64,000 bases of DNA from Telopea speciosissima (GCF_018873765.1 NC_057921.1:68437557-68501556); one strand, 5' to 3'; positions 48,654 to 59,784 are shown, numbered from the stretch's first letter. Made by a program: numbers and translations. Notes: generated by a model not told the origin, from the sequence alone.

Positions 48654-49753
48654 ATTTTTTTTTTTTTAATAAAACCTCATGGAGGGTTCTTTTTATTTTA
48701 TTTTTTTGAAAAAAGGGGGACTGAGTCCTAAAATATATTGGCGAGGGCAACAAGCCACTCGCTCACCCAAGAGAAATAATAAAAAAAATTACGGAGGATC
48801 TGTGAGGCGCACCGAGGGGGTCTTTATCCTATTCGATCGTCGAGGGATCTCAGCATATAAACCAGGCCGATCAAGTGCCACACGGGCCAAAAGAGCCTCC
48901 TCCTCTGGTGAAAAGTGAGATGGAAGTTTTTGCAATCCCACTTCTAACTCCTTTTCAATCTGATGTTTTTCTAACGCTACGTCCACCGCCATAACACCAA
49001 GATTTGCATTCCTATGACCCCGAGTTTTGCCAATAACTAGAGTTGCCATATGGAAACCTACACGACCGCCTCGAAGAGCATTTCTACGTCCATCACGATT
49101 TTTCCGATCCAACACCTGAGTCCACCCGCCTTGCACATCCTCTTGGTCAGATTGGTCATAACCCCACCCACGAGAATCCGATCTTTGAACTGATTCTACC
49201 TCATTAGGCATATTTAAACCGAAAGATTCCTCTCTAGCGTTCAAATTTGAAAACAAAAGAACATTTGCGTGAGGGTTAATAGAAGTAGTAACCACCACGC
49301 CTTCCTCCACTAATCAGCGCCCAAACCGACATTCACGTTATCACCTTCCAAAAAAACCACTATTCGATTGGATTTGATTAACTAAATCTCCTTCAACGGG
49401 ATTCCTTCCCAAGCTAGGCTCCCCAACCCCAACGTCTCTCCTCTGAAGACTTTTGCTAGCAAACTGGTCCACTCCAGCCGAGTTAACTCCCGAGTTTGGC
49501 CTGAGTGAGCGACAACCGGGTGGGTTAACTCCATCTTCTTCAATGTAAGTAGCCCCTAGAACTTCCACCGCCTTATCCTTCTCAAGCTCCAAACCACAAT
49601 CCACTAATACAACATTCCTATTATCACTTGCGGCAACCTCTTTTGGATCACCAGAGTCGCCAACGTTAAGATCCTCCTCCCTTATGTTAGCAACACCAAT
49701 CTCTACCGGATCTGATCTTGACTTCGCTGCCTGAAGGGTGCTAGCGTGGCCTC
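48654..49753 (-). mobile_element. Retroposon with poly(A) tail and unidentified ORF
   Basis: TACATATATTCTTAA (48639-48653) recurs with one mismatch at 49754-49768, and a T tract (about 48655-48669; a poly(A) on the minus strand) adjoins the left copy. These are the marks of LINE-type retroposition on the minus strand. Two open frames read 49341-49604 and 48789-49310 on that strand, in the same reading frame and separated by stops. They form a hydrophilic protein with RNGRR/GGRVG basic patches and a tail LPSHFSPEEEALLARVALDR...RRSNRIKTPSVRL. This is not reverse transcriptase. It could be the C-terminal half of a plant L1 ORF1 (DUF4283/CCHC type) or a retrocopy of a host gene. I cannot decide. 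Confidence 0.65.
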
Positions 49754-49768
49754 TACATATATTCCTAA

Positions 49769-50195
49769 TTTAGTATCTTATTTATGAGATCAATTCAAAG
49801 TGTAGGTCTACATTGTAATGTCACTATGTGTAGTCAAATTTTTGGCTTAACATAGAGTAGATGATACACTAAAACTTTTGTTGGAAACATTTTAGTGCAT
49901 GACTTAAGATAGTTTCATAACAGTTCCTACATTGTACGTTATCATATCATGCATTAGTTTACTCTAAGTAAATTAGAGTCAATCACAAGCCCAATAAGTG
50001 CTTTCCCATTTAAGTTGGTAGTCCCTAAATAACTGTAGCATCTTTTACTTTACATTTTCTTTTCTTTTCTTTTTTTCACTTTTTATTTTGTTCTCTTTTT
50101 TTCGTTTTTTCTTTTTTTGAAAGTGCCCAAAATGATCACATAAGCTCACATTAACACACACACACATATAATAAAGGGGGTTTACCTCGTGTAAA
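49769..50195. other. Intergenic DNA
   Basis: A/T-rich with T/C-rich tracts at 50045-50120 and a short (CA)n at about 50155-50165. No gene seen. Confidence 0.35.
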
Positions 50196-50332
50196 ATTCC
50201 TCTCCAACTCACCAGTGAGTGTGAGTGCAGTGAGGATCGGACGGCTGGAGCTGTCCTTGAGGCACGTATCAAACAGCTCTAGCAATCCGATCCTCATTGC
50301 ACTCACTGATGCGCTGGAGAGGATCCGGACAC
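50196..50332. mobile_element. Foldback MITE
   Basis: CTCTCCAACTCACCAGTGAG at the left and CTCACTGATGCGCTGGAGAG at the right are inverted, with arms of about 60 bp including CAGTGAGGATCGGA. The centre is short. No target duplication was found. The next 130 bp (50346-50465) belong to the ATCGATAC-type repeat family. Confidence 0.65.
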
Positions 50333-50832
50333 GTTTACTACATAAACTCTTGTCCATATCAATGGATCGATACGAGATCAGTCAAGAATTGATATCAATC
50401 TCCACCGATACCGATACGAATCAGCCGAATTGGATGATCTGATACCGATTCCTCAAACCATGAACCCAACTTAACAAAATGGTGTAAAGGAAATTATGTC
50501 TTTGATAATAAATAAAAGAAGGGTCTTTTTGGTATCATCTTTTCATTTTGTTTTTGATCTATTTAAAATATTTTTTTTTTTTAAAAACAAAACCATTACT
50601 TAAAACCATTTTGATCAATGTGTTAATATTTTCCCAATAAATTGAAGAATGAAAAATGAGTTTGGTAACTACCAATGTGTAAATATTTTTCACAATAGAT
50701 AGATGAATAAATTCTACTATCACCCATCTTCTTTTTAAAACCAACTCTAACAAAGAATACGAAGGAGAATAAAACCCAGTTATATAGAATTGATTTTTTT
50801 TTTTCCCTGGGTTTGATTTTGTGTTGTTTGAT

Positions 50833-52403
50833 GGGAAATTTACACATACTACCCCGAGGTTTGACGAAAGGATATTTTCACCCCCCAGGTTTTGGAAAAT
50901 TGCGACTGCACCGAGGTTTGCAAATGGTAACAAATAAGCCCATTCCGTCAGTTCATGACTAACACGGTTAAAAATAGATCTGAATTGACGGAATTGCCCT
51001 TCTAAGAAGAACCAAAAAAAAAAAAGAGGTGAATGGACAAAATTACCCTTACAAAAAAAAAAAAAAAAAAAAAAAAAACCTACAACTCATCTTCCTCAAT
51101 CGAATTGGGGAAGATGAGTTGCAGGTTTCAAAACCATAATAGTTTTTCTTTTGTTTCTGTAATTATGATTAAGAGAAATAAAAGGAGTGGGTTTTAAACT
51201 GGAAAACCCTAGACAATGGAGTTTCAAAACATTTTTCAATTGTCTAGAAGTTTAGGGTTTGAAATTGGGGAAAAATCCCAAATCCCCTTTCACCTGCAAC
51301 TCGTCTTCATCCCCAAGGCAGATTCCAATCCAGATCTGATTCTTGGGTTTTAAAACTGATGAGATGCAACTGAAGAATTAAAATTTCCAGTCTGTATCTT
51401 CAACTCTTCAACAATGCAAACGAGAAAATTCCCTAGTGTTCTTCTTCCTTGGCACAATAGGAAACTTCAGCAAACGTGTCAACAAGCACTGAATCTCTTT
51501 CAAGGTTCAACTCTTACAATTACTCTATCCCTCTCTCTCTTAGATCATGTCTGTCAAAGATCCACTTCTTTCCTTTTGCACAAATCCAGCCCAATATAAA
51601 CAAAACAGAACATTTGAATCTAACCTTAAGCTACTTCTCCTGTACCTTTCTTCGAACACCTCTGTCTCAGGTGGTTTCTATAATACTTCAGTGGGCAACG
51701 ACACGAACCAAGTCTATGGGCTTGGCTCTGTAGAGGAGATGTCAACCGTGATGTTTGTCAGAACTGTGTGGAGAATGCAAGTCGAGAAATCCAATCTTTG
51801 TGTCCTCTGAAGGAAGATGCAATTATCTGGTACGAATATTGCCAATTGCGCTATTCGTATCAGAAGTTCTTCTCTGTGATGGTTTATGCTGGAGAGTATC
51901 CTCCCTAGAATGATCAACAGCAAAACATATCGAACCCAAATAAGTTCTCCCAGATTTTGAATGGTTTACTGAATGAACTTATTAGCCAGGTTGTTGCACA
52001 GTGGAATAAATCATTGGAAATATGCTGAGAGTTTAGGGTTAGGGTTTGAGGGTGGAGCAGAGAGTGATGGTAAAGATGGTGATGATTCGGTTCAGACAAA
52101 GAGGTTGAAGAGGAGTGATTGAGTGGTGAATCAATGGGGCATTGGGATGGTTGCAACTCATCTTCCCCATTCGATTTTGGGGAGGATGAGTTGCAGGTTT
52201 TTGTTGTTTTTTTTTTTTTTTCCTTCTTAGAAGGGCAATTTCGTCAGTTCAAGACTAATTTTTAATAGTGCTAGTCATGAACTAACAGAATAGACTTATT
52301 TGTTACCATTTGCAAACCTCAGAGGGGTACGCAGAATTTTCCAAAACTGGGGGGTGAAAATATCCTTTCGTCAAACCTCAGGGGTGGTATGTGTAAATTT
52401 CCC
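50833..52403. mobile_element. Pack-MULE carrying a DUF26 gene fragment
   Basis: A perfect 9-bp duplication TTGTTTGAT (50824-50832 and 52404-52412) flanks inverted repeats of about 290 bp. They start GGGAAATTTACACATAC and continue GAGGTTTGACGAAAGGATAT. Each TIR ends inwardly in a small palindrome (51083-51121 and 52154-52193) built on CAACTCATCTTCC. The interior contains a DUF26 receptor-kinase fragment and no transposase. Long TIRs, 9-bp duplication and captured host coding sequence define a Pack-MULE. Confidence 0.92.
51545..52020 (+). pseudogene. Captured DUF26 (Gnk2-like) fragment of a CRK-type gene
   Basis: The frame from about 51547 reads DPLLSFCTNPAQYKQNRTFE, LLLLYLSSNTSVSGGFYNTS and NDTNQVYGL. 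After a -1 shift near 51728 it continues CRGDVNRDVCQNCVENASRE, SLCPLKEDAIIWYEYCQLRY and FFSVMVYAGEYP. A stop codon follows, then NKFSQILNGLLNELISQVV. C-x8-C-x2-C is the diagnostic DUF26 motif of cysteine-rich receptor-like kinases and secreted DUF26 proteins, which function outside the cell. Only about one DUF26 domain is present; signal peptide, transmembrane and kinase parts are absent. The frameshift and stop make it non-coding as a full domain, though a transcript could still arise from the MULE. Confidence 0.85.
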
Positions 52404-52663
52404 TTGTTTGATTGTGTTTTTTGAATTGAAACAGAGCAACTGCAGAAGACATCATCAAACTGCGCCGTTTTAAAACAAATTTAAGGGATAAAATAAAAAG
52501 GTTGGAATACAATACAAGTGGAGTCATACAAACCTGATTGGTTTTGAAGAGCTGAAGTGACCTGTTGTTATGAAATGAAGATTCAGCATCCTCATATGTC
52601 CTAATTGTACTTAACAGGAAGCGTCACAAACTAGGTTTGGGCAAAAATTAAGAGAAAACCATA

Positions 52664-53425
52664 TGTTGCGTGTGAAAACCTCCGGTGCCCGGTCCGCCCG
52701 CGGATGAGCATGTAAAAACAGAGTTAGCGCAAGAGAGCCGGTGTGACTCCGGCCTAGGACTCTCCAACACTCAAGTCAGGTCTCCAATGCAACAGCGTAA
52801 CAGCTACTGAAAGCAAGATGTCCAATTGTGCTCCATACCTGAGTATTTATAGAGTGTGGATGAGGTGAGGCGGTTGGGAGAGTCCTAGTATGGTAGGAGT
52901 TCTTCTTTTGGAAGGCTCTCTCACGCAGAACGGAGTGGAGAGCTATTTTCGGGGTCGGACTCTTGTTAAGGTAAGAGTCCCAATGGGAGCGTGATTCAAT
53001 ATCGTGTAGGGATCGTGGCTCGATCCTTATCCCGGGATACTCGAGCGGTGCTGACATGGCTCCGCGATTCCCGACAGGCCGTTGTGATGACCTTGGTGGA
53101 GGGCTCGGCTTAGGAGCTCGGCCATGGAGGTCGGCCATGGGAGGTCGATCTCGGCGGCCACCTCGGCCTTGACCGTCCTATGCATGCTCGGCCAGGGAGG
53201 TCAAGTTCGTCAGTCACCTCGGCCTAGGCCGTCCTGTGTATGCTCGGCCAAGGCGGTCGGCATGGATGATGTGTCGCAGGCTCAGCAGAGTGCTCGGCCC
53301 AACCATGCGACGTGACGGAGATCAGGTCGGCCCGGTTTCTGATTCAGTTCTATTCGGTTCTTGGGATGACCTCAAGTTGGCCACGTGGCAGCTTCTAATT
53401 GGTGAGGTGATTCTGTGCTTTATCA
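52664..53425 (-). mobile_element. Solo LTR S4 (family with TGAT...CA ends)
   Basis: The 762-bp unit is in inverse orientation to S3 and clearly homologous along its length (TATA region, GGACTC/GAGTCC stretch, end CACACGCAACA). Flanks are CCATA and CCATT, a probable 5-bp duplication with one difference. No adjoining internal retroelement sequence. Confidence 0.82.
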
Positions 53426-54156
53426 CCATTTGCATCTCTTCTTGTCCAGCATCGTCATTTGACCATCTGAAGAAATCTGCTACCTTCCTCCCGACAAAAC
53501 TACAATATCCTTGTTTAGATATTATTTGCTACTCCGATTCTGTGCTTTCCAACAATCAAAGCTTCCACAATTTCAATTCAACCTTGATCCAATCCCCTTG
53601 TAGGAGTCAAAAGCCCTTAATTGTTAGTTTTTCTATTTGATAGGGTTTTAACAAGGTTTCAGGTTCAGGTTTAGGCTTCAGGTGATTTTGCCGAAGGGAA
53701 CAAGAAGAAGACAACACAGGAAATGGCCGGGAGATTTAGCCAGAGAGGAAAGGAAAAAGAATACAGAGGAAGAATTTGTTAAAATTCTCAAATCTCAAAG
53801 GATTGGACTGTCACAATAAATATGAAACCCAAAAAAAGAAAAATGCATTACAGACCATTGCAAGTGGGTTGCAACTGCTGAAATAAACATGGAAATATTA
53901 TAAATTCATCATGATAAATTACAAAGTAATTAATCCACTAAGATGAATTACTTTAATATAATGCCAATAATTTACTCCTACAAATTTTCAAAAGTAAACT
54001 TAATTTACGTAATTTACCCTTAAGATAACGATTCAACTATCTCCGACATCTGCCGAACCCACCCCAAAACTGTCCATCGATAATATAAAAATCTAACAAG
54101 GTGTGGGGTTGTTACATACAAAGTCAAATGGGCCTTGGTGTGTATGCCCAAGAGGG
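53426..54156. other. Intergenic DNA
   Basis: No supportable gene. The 134-codon frame at 53236-53640 mostly lies in the solo LTR and has no domain. Confidence 0.35.
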
Positions 54157-54424
54157 AGGATTAAGATCGTTTGCGGCCTGGGGTTGAGCAGTCATCATGA
54201 TGCGCTCGACTCATAGGCCGCCACATAGATTTTAATGCCTATCCAAAGGTTGGTAGACGAGTTTTTTGGCGGCTTGGCATTTTTTAATTTTGAATGATAA
54301 TTTTAAATTTTGAAATGAATAGATTCTACCAACCATTAGATCAGCATAGAATCCATGTGGCAGCCTGAGAGTTGAACGCAGCATGATGGCTGTTCAACCC
54401 CAAGCCGCAGACAAGCTCGATCCT
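54157..54424. mobile_element. Foldback MITE (about 270 bp)
   Basis: AGGATTAAGATCGTTTGCGG and CCTGGGGTTGA at the left are mirrored by TCAACCCCAAGCCGCAGAC and GATCCT at the right. The arms are about 100 bp. No clean target duplication was found. Confidence 0.7.
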
Positions 54425-55872
54425 ACAGTATTTGGGTGTCATGTGCAACAAAGGTAACCTCCATGAGAACACTGTTTGGTATATTAACTGCACATTTCTC
54501 TCAGAGATATATTAAAGACCCGAGACAAAATCATCCCCCACATGCACTGTTTGATTGGCACGGCCTGAACACTTATTTTATAATTAGATCCTGGTTTGAT
54601 CCATATATATATATATATATTTTGAAGATATTTTATAGGTCCTGGAGTCTCACTCAGCTTCTTGAACTCTCTGGATTTATGAAATTATCTCCCGTCTCAT
54701 AATTTATTCTTATCTCAACTGTTGCCTCAAATCTCCATCACAACTAGTAGTTTTGGCACAGTAGAAGAGGACAGTCATTTTGGAAAGCTCCCCCCAAGTG
54801 GGGAGGTTCTCTCTTTCATCAAGCATGGGCTCTCTCTCTCTCTCTCTCTCTGTTATTTCAATGGCAACTCTGTCCATAGTCATATCCTTGAAACTCTCCT
54901 TTTATGGCATTGTAGTAGCAAGAAAGAAATCCAAGGATTTATGGAGGTTATCAACTCTTCCTTAACCAGCTTAATTATATAGCAAAAACAAACGGTTTAG
55001 ATTAAAGAGCGGAGAGGATCTAAATCCAAGTAACAATGAATGATTCATATTTGCCTGGTGATTTTTGGAAATGTCACGCTCCATTGTTCCTTGCCTTTAC
55101 AGTTTGACTGGATCTTGTATTTCCCCCTAAACAGTAAAGATTTTATCTTTGAAAACCCAGTACTTCTAGAGCTTTGTGCATGGCAGTGGCCTCACGTTCG
55201 GATAAACCAGAGACGGGGAACCAGGAATAATCTAGATTCTAGACTAAGATGGGGATGATGATGAAGTAGGAATTGAATCAGAAAGGTGGCTTCAGTTCAG
55301 GTTTAACTAAATTAGAACAGGCCATCGAACGAACTGCCAACGAAGGGGGAAGTGGGGGTTCAGTTTTGATGGTGTCATCCTAATTTTATGATTAGGTGGA
55401 ATGTGATGGAGTGGAAATTAGGTCCACCAGATTATTATGTCGATATAAATCACTACAACTTCAAAAGAGGAATTGAATTGCTGATGACGATGATGATGGG
55501 AAAATAGGATCAAGAAGCCGAAATGAGAATGAAAGAGCATCGCCAGTTGAGCTCTTCTCTGTTTTCTGAAAGAGAGAGCAAAAGACATAAAGGGCAGTAG
55601 ATTCGAGATCGAAAAGATTACAATGGTGGAGAAATCGGACTTACTTTACAATCAGGAAAAAAATATTCTATCTATATCCCTGAAGATAAATTTTTTTCAT
55701 GGATGATAATAACTCAAGAAAATATAAGAAAAAATAAATGCATCTTTTTTTTTTTCTTTAAAAGGCTAACAAATTGACGAAAGAAGATAACCGAAAAGAC
55801 GTGAGAAGAGATTAAAAACGATGGAGGCAGACAGACATTACATTCCCTGAAGCAGGGCAGGGGATGGGATGG
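54425..55872. other. Intergenic DNA and probable GRF 3' region
   Basis: It includes an (AT)n run at about 54604-54620 and a (CT)n run at about 54833-54852. The last few hundred bp before 55873 would be the 3' UTR of the minus-strand GRF gene. No other gene is supported. Confidence 0.4.
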
Positions 55873-57989
55873 CTATTTACCCTGGTTCAGCCACTGCAAC
55901 GCAATCTCCGATTTTACAGTGCCAGCCTTGAACGTGGGATTGCTGCCACCACTACTATCTGAGACCGATGTCAGGGTCTGTTGCAGCACTTCTGATGGAG
56001 ATGAAACCGTGGTTGCTATGGGACTGCCCGTGGTATCACCACTAGTACCCCAAGCACCTGACATCAAATTGAAATTGAGCCCGCCGCAGCAACATGAGCT
56101 ACTCTTGCCACCACCACAGCAGCCATGCGATTTTGACCCTGCCATGCTCGGTCGCAGGACTTCAGCTAATGGGCCACCGGGTGGTGAAGGTGACCAGGGT
56201 GCGATTACTCCAAGACCCATTTGGATCTGTTCCCTTTCTTCTTCGTTGGAGACATTACCACCGGACATCGACAATGTAAGGGCAGACGGAGGCAGCTTCC
56301 CGTACGAACAAATTGACAACTTATTCCCTGCATTTTTGCTTGTGCTATCCCTAGCTGGGCTCGACCACCCGTCCATGAACCTCATGGGCGTTTGTCGATG
56401 TTCCGGGCTTGAAGGTTCACCTAAGGAAGTTACTTCGGGGTTCAGAAATTGGAAGCACCGATCGTTCAGATGGTGAGGTTCCGATCTTCCCCCATCACCA
56501 AAATTCGAGCAAGTGTCCAAACTCCGATCGCCTTCGTAAGGCCGTCGGAATTCAGCGGAATTTGCTTTCGATTGCATCAGTTGGGACCAATGTTGATTCG
56601 ACGCAGTAAGGGGAACCGGTTCCCCTCTCATCATCCAGTCCATACCCCTTCAAGCAGTAGAAACATAGCACAGTATTTTAAATAACAGCAAATATTCTGA
56701 AATTTGGGTTCTTAAAGCGATTACTAGGAACTCTTTCCAAACTCACCTGGGTTCCTTGTATGATGGAAGAGGAACAAGGTTATCAAAAGGGGAGGCCTTG
56801 AAATCTGGCCGGGATAAAAACCCTGAAAGCTGATGGGTGGTAGTCGTATTATTAGATTTAATGTTGGAAAAACTTGCAGACGCAGTCTCTGGATGCGTCA
56901 ATGGAGCCGAGCGCGTATTATAGCCTTCAATCTTCTTAATGTCGGTTCGTAGATGTAGTTCCACAGGCTTTCTTGAACGGGGACGGCCTCTGTGCAAGTG
57001 TCTCTCACAGTACTTCTGATCAGACGCCGCATCTCTCGAGCACCGCCATTTCTTCCCATCGGTTCTGCGGCACCTTCCTGGCTCAGGATCCATGCCGTTC
57101 GAGAATCGTAGATTGAAAGAAGAACTCCGATCAACTGAACATTAAAAAAAGGAGAAGATTAAAAAAATTTGAGGGAAATGAAAGGCAAAAAACAAAACCT
57201 AAAACAATACAATCATGGGATTCAAGAGGGATAGCAAGATTAAGACCAAGTTTTTAAAATGAGATAAAGAAGCCAATAAAATCACAGAAAACAACCCAAC
57301 CCAACCCATTTAAAGACGAGACAGGAAGATTTAAAAATAACGAAGGCAACGAAAATAGTCAAAGACATTAGGATTACGGGCAGAGTGGGGAGTAGCAACG
57401 GTGTCCAAAAGATTTCCGCAGATGGACATAAGGAGATTAGGAGGAACAGGCGCAGATGCCATCATGTACTTGTAGATCAATGCCTGTCGCTCAAGCTCCT
57501 GCCACTGTGGTGAAGTAAAAGGAAACCTCAGAGAAGGCGCCATAACTCCTGCTACAACACACGAAACCACATCTTCAGATTTTCTCTAGTATTGCAACAA
57601 CCAAAGCAAGATATAAAATTTCTGTGAGAGAGAGTGACAATTTTGAGAGAGAAGCGCAAGTCAGAAGCAATAAAGATAAAAAGAAAAACTATTGCTTCCA
57701 CAGACCTACCAGGGGATTCGAAGGCTGTAGTGCTAAAAGACTGCAGAGTCGTCGCCACTGACCTCCCACCAACACCACCACCACCTGCAGAACCAACAAC
57801 ATACCCATCCTCGGCGCCATTTCTATCCAGAGACCCTCCAGAAGAAGGAAGCAAAAGATTATGCTGCATCGTCATCATTTTATACGGCAAGGATTCAGTA
57901 CGTTGCAGTTTGTTAGAGCCAGAGACATGGCCACCACTCCCCACTGTTGCCTTGTCTACAATAAACCCAGTGCCGAGATCTATTTCCAT
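55873..57989 (-). CDS. GRF: Growth-regulating factor (GRF) transcription factor
   Basis: Four exons on the minus strand, in order 57989-57710, 57548-57378, 57134-56747 and 56647-55873, join with GT-AG introns and consistent phases into about 537 residues. The QLQ domain (about residues 102-137: [20 protein letters not shown], then PVPPNLL) binds the SNH part of GIF co-activators. The WRC domain (about 167-211) has the C3H zinc pattern C-x9-C-x10-C-x2-H and the basic [11 protein letters not shown] stretch, which gives DNA binding and nuclear import. The long C-terminal half holds [10 protein letters not shown]-like and Ser/Gly-rich segments and ends ALQWLNQGK. GRFs drive cell proliferation in leaves and other organs. 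The start MEIDLGTGF is the first ATG of the frame after an upstream stop. No lesion is seen. Which GRF number applies is not decided. Confidence 0.93.
56959..56979 (-). promoter_or_regulatory. miR396 target site in the GRF mRNA
   Basis: On the minus strand 56979-56959 reads CGTTCAAGAAAGCCTGTGGA plus a final A, the canonical GRF target of miR396, including the single unpaired base. It encodes the RSRKPVE part of the WRC domain in exon 3. miR396 cleavage at this site is known to limit GRF activity in mature tissue, so the same control is expected here. Confidence 0.92.
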
Positions 57990-58143
57990 TTTTAAATTTA
58001 AAAAAATAAATAAATAAAATTCTCCCGCACAGGAAACGACCTGTTCCTTCAATCAAGACCACCCCAAAAACCTTTTAAGACCTGCCAAACCTCCAGCGTT
58101 GGAGAAGAATCAACGTAAATAGACTAAAGAGTCGACTCTAACA

Positions 58144-58144
<1 letters not shown>

Positions 58145-58184
<40 letters not shown>

Positions 58185-58202
58185 CTCTCTCTCTCTCTCT
58201 CT
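58145..58202. repeat. (CA)n(CT)n compound microsatellite
   Basis: About 18 CA units followed by about 11 CT units, 155-215 bp upstream of the GRF start codon, so probably in its leader or core promoter. Its complement on the coding strand is a GA/TG tract. Length is likely variable. Confidence 0.88.
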
Positions 58203-58228
58203 TTTGTTGTAAGTAGCGTGTGGAAATT

Positions 58229-58286
58229 ATCGGCACTTGGTTTCTTGTTTCAACGCGATGGGTGAAACAAGTAACCAAGTGCCGAT
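58229..58286. repeat. Short hairpin upstream of GRF
   Basis: Arms of about 24 bases (ATCGGCACTTGGTTTCTTGT and its complement) pair with one mismatch around a 10-base loop. It sits between the GRF leader repeat and the TIR element at 58294. It could be a tiny MITE end, a fold in the GRF promoter, or a small-RNA source. No family recognised. Confidence 0.6.
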
Positions 58287-58293
58287 ACATTCC

Positions 58294-59570
58294 GGATTTT
58301 TATCTGTTCCATTACTGGCAGTCTAATACGCTTCATTTTGTTCCATTACCTTTTAGATGGTTGACACATGGCATATTTAAATCTAATGATCAGATTTAAG
58401 TTATGAGATTTATCCATCGTATCCAACCTTAACTTAATTTGAATTAATTTCCCATTCTCTCTCTCCTCTCTCCTCTCTCTATGCAACTCCACTTGCAACA
58501 CCGCCCCCTTCTCTCCTCCCACCTCGGCCCTTCCCCATCTGAAACTCTCAGCAAATAACAAAGAAGAAGAAGGTCAGCCAATTGCTAGCCTCCATTTTAC
58601 GCTTCTTCGTTTGACCAAAGGTCTCTGCTTCTTCTTTTGCTTCGTCGACTCGGGATTCTAATGGCAGAAAATAATGAAGCAAAAAGTACGCCAGAAACTG
58701 AGAAGAAGAAAGAGCTACATACAACATCATAGTTTACTCATCTGATTTCATTTTATATCTGAGCGATGTGGTCACCAATGTTTATTCAATATCTTCAAAT
58801 AAATGTTCTAAAAATTATAAAGAAGTGGGAAGTAGTTTGGAAAACAAGAAAAAAAGAGAAAGAAAACAGAGGAAAGTCTACAGGGAGATGTCCCTTAGAA
58901 CACGTAAATCTTTATTCATCAGTTGTCCACAAGTTCATCTGTTCCAAATCCATCTTGTACTGCCAACACATCTCAATAAAGGCAATGGATCCAAACCTGA
59001 GCTCCAAAACTTCAACCCTTGCTGAGTAAATGGATTAAGAGGATCAGAGGAGATAAAAAAAAAAAAAGGAGAGATTGGTCGCTGCCGCAGTGGATTGGGT
59101 CTTCTCCCTAGGGCGACTCAGATCCTAGGTCCCTAACCCCAACTATCTCCTCTATCATGGGATACTAATTTGAAACCAGACCTGACATTCCATCTTCCGC
59201 CAGACCCAGGTTCATATCCACCAATCCCTCTTATTGCAGGTTTTCTCAATTTGATTTGTAGCATTGTTAGGAGGATTGGTAGTTGCGATTCATTGCCTGA
59301 AAACCCACATCGATTGAGTTCCACAAGAAGGAGATCCCATCTCGAATCACATTCCTCGTCTTCGAGAGTTGCAACACAGAGAGAGAGGGTTGGTTAGAGT
59401 TGGAGGAGAGAGATGAGGGTTGGATTTGAAAACCATGGTTAGAATTGGATTGGTTAGATTTTGAATGATCTTTATTTTTAACCATTGGATTTAAATATGC
59501 CATGTGTCAACCATCTAAAGGATAAATGGAGCAAAATGGAGCATGTCAGTAATGGAACAGATAAAAATCC
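58294..59570. mobile_element. Long-TIR element (probable MULE)
   Basis: GGATTTTTATCTGTTCCATT at the left and AATGGAACAGATAAAAATCC at the right are inverted. The arms are well conserved for about 105 bp (through TTTTAGATGGTTGACACATGG) and weaker beyond. I could not find a matching 9-bp duplication, so assignment rests on TIR structure only. The interior has no domain I recognise; GC-richer pieces at 58490-58660 and 59170-59340 might be captured sequence. It lies about 300 bp from the GRF start. Confidence 0.65.
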
Positions 59571-59784
59571 CTTTTGATATATATGTCGTTGGATTTTGGG
59601 GTGAGGGTGTGATCCTTAATTTGCCGCCATTCTCCCATGCGGCCTTGCTTTTGCTTCCTATACTTCCAACATTCGTACTATTGTAGACAAATTAGTAAAA
59701 GATGATCTTTTGCTATCCCCCATACACGCACACCCCCCCCCCCCCCACCACAATACCCACCCACACATTATGGTCATGTCATTC

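Noticed and set aside
55919-56476. 185-codon plus-strand open frame
   Set aside because: It lies wholly antisense to the last GRF exon and has no recognisable domain.
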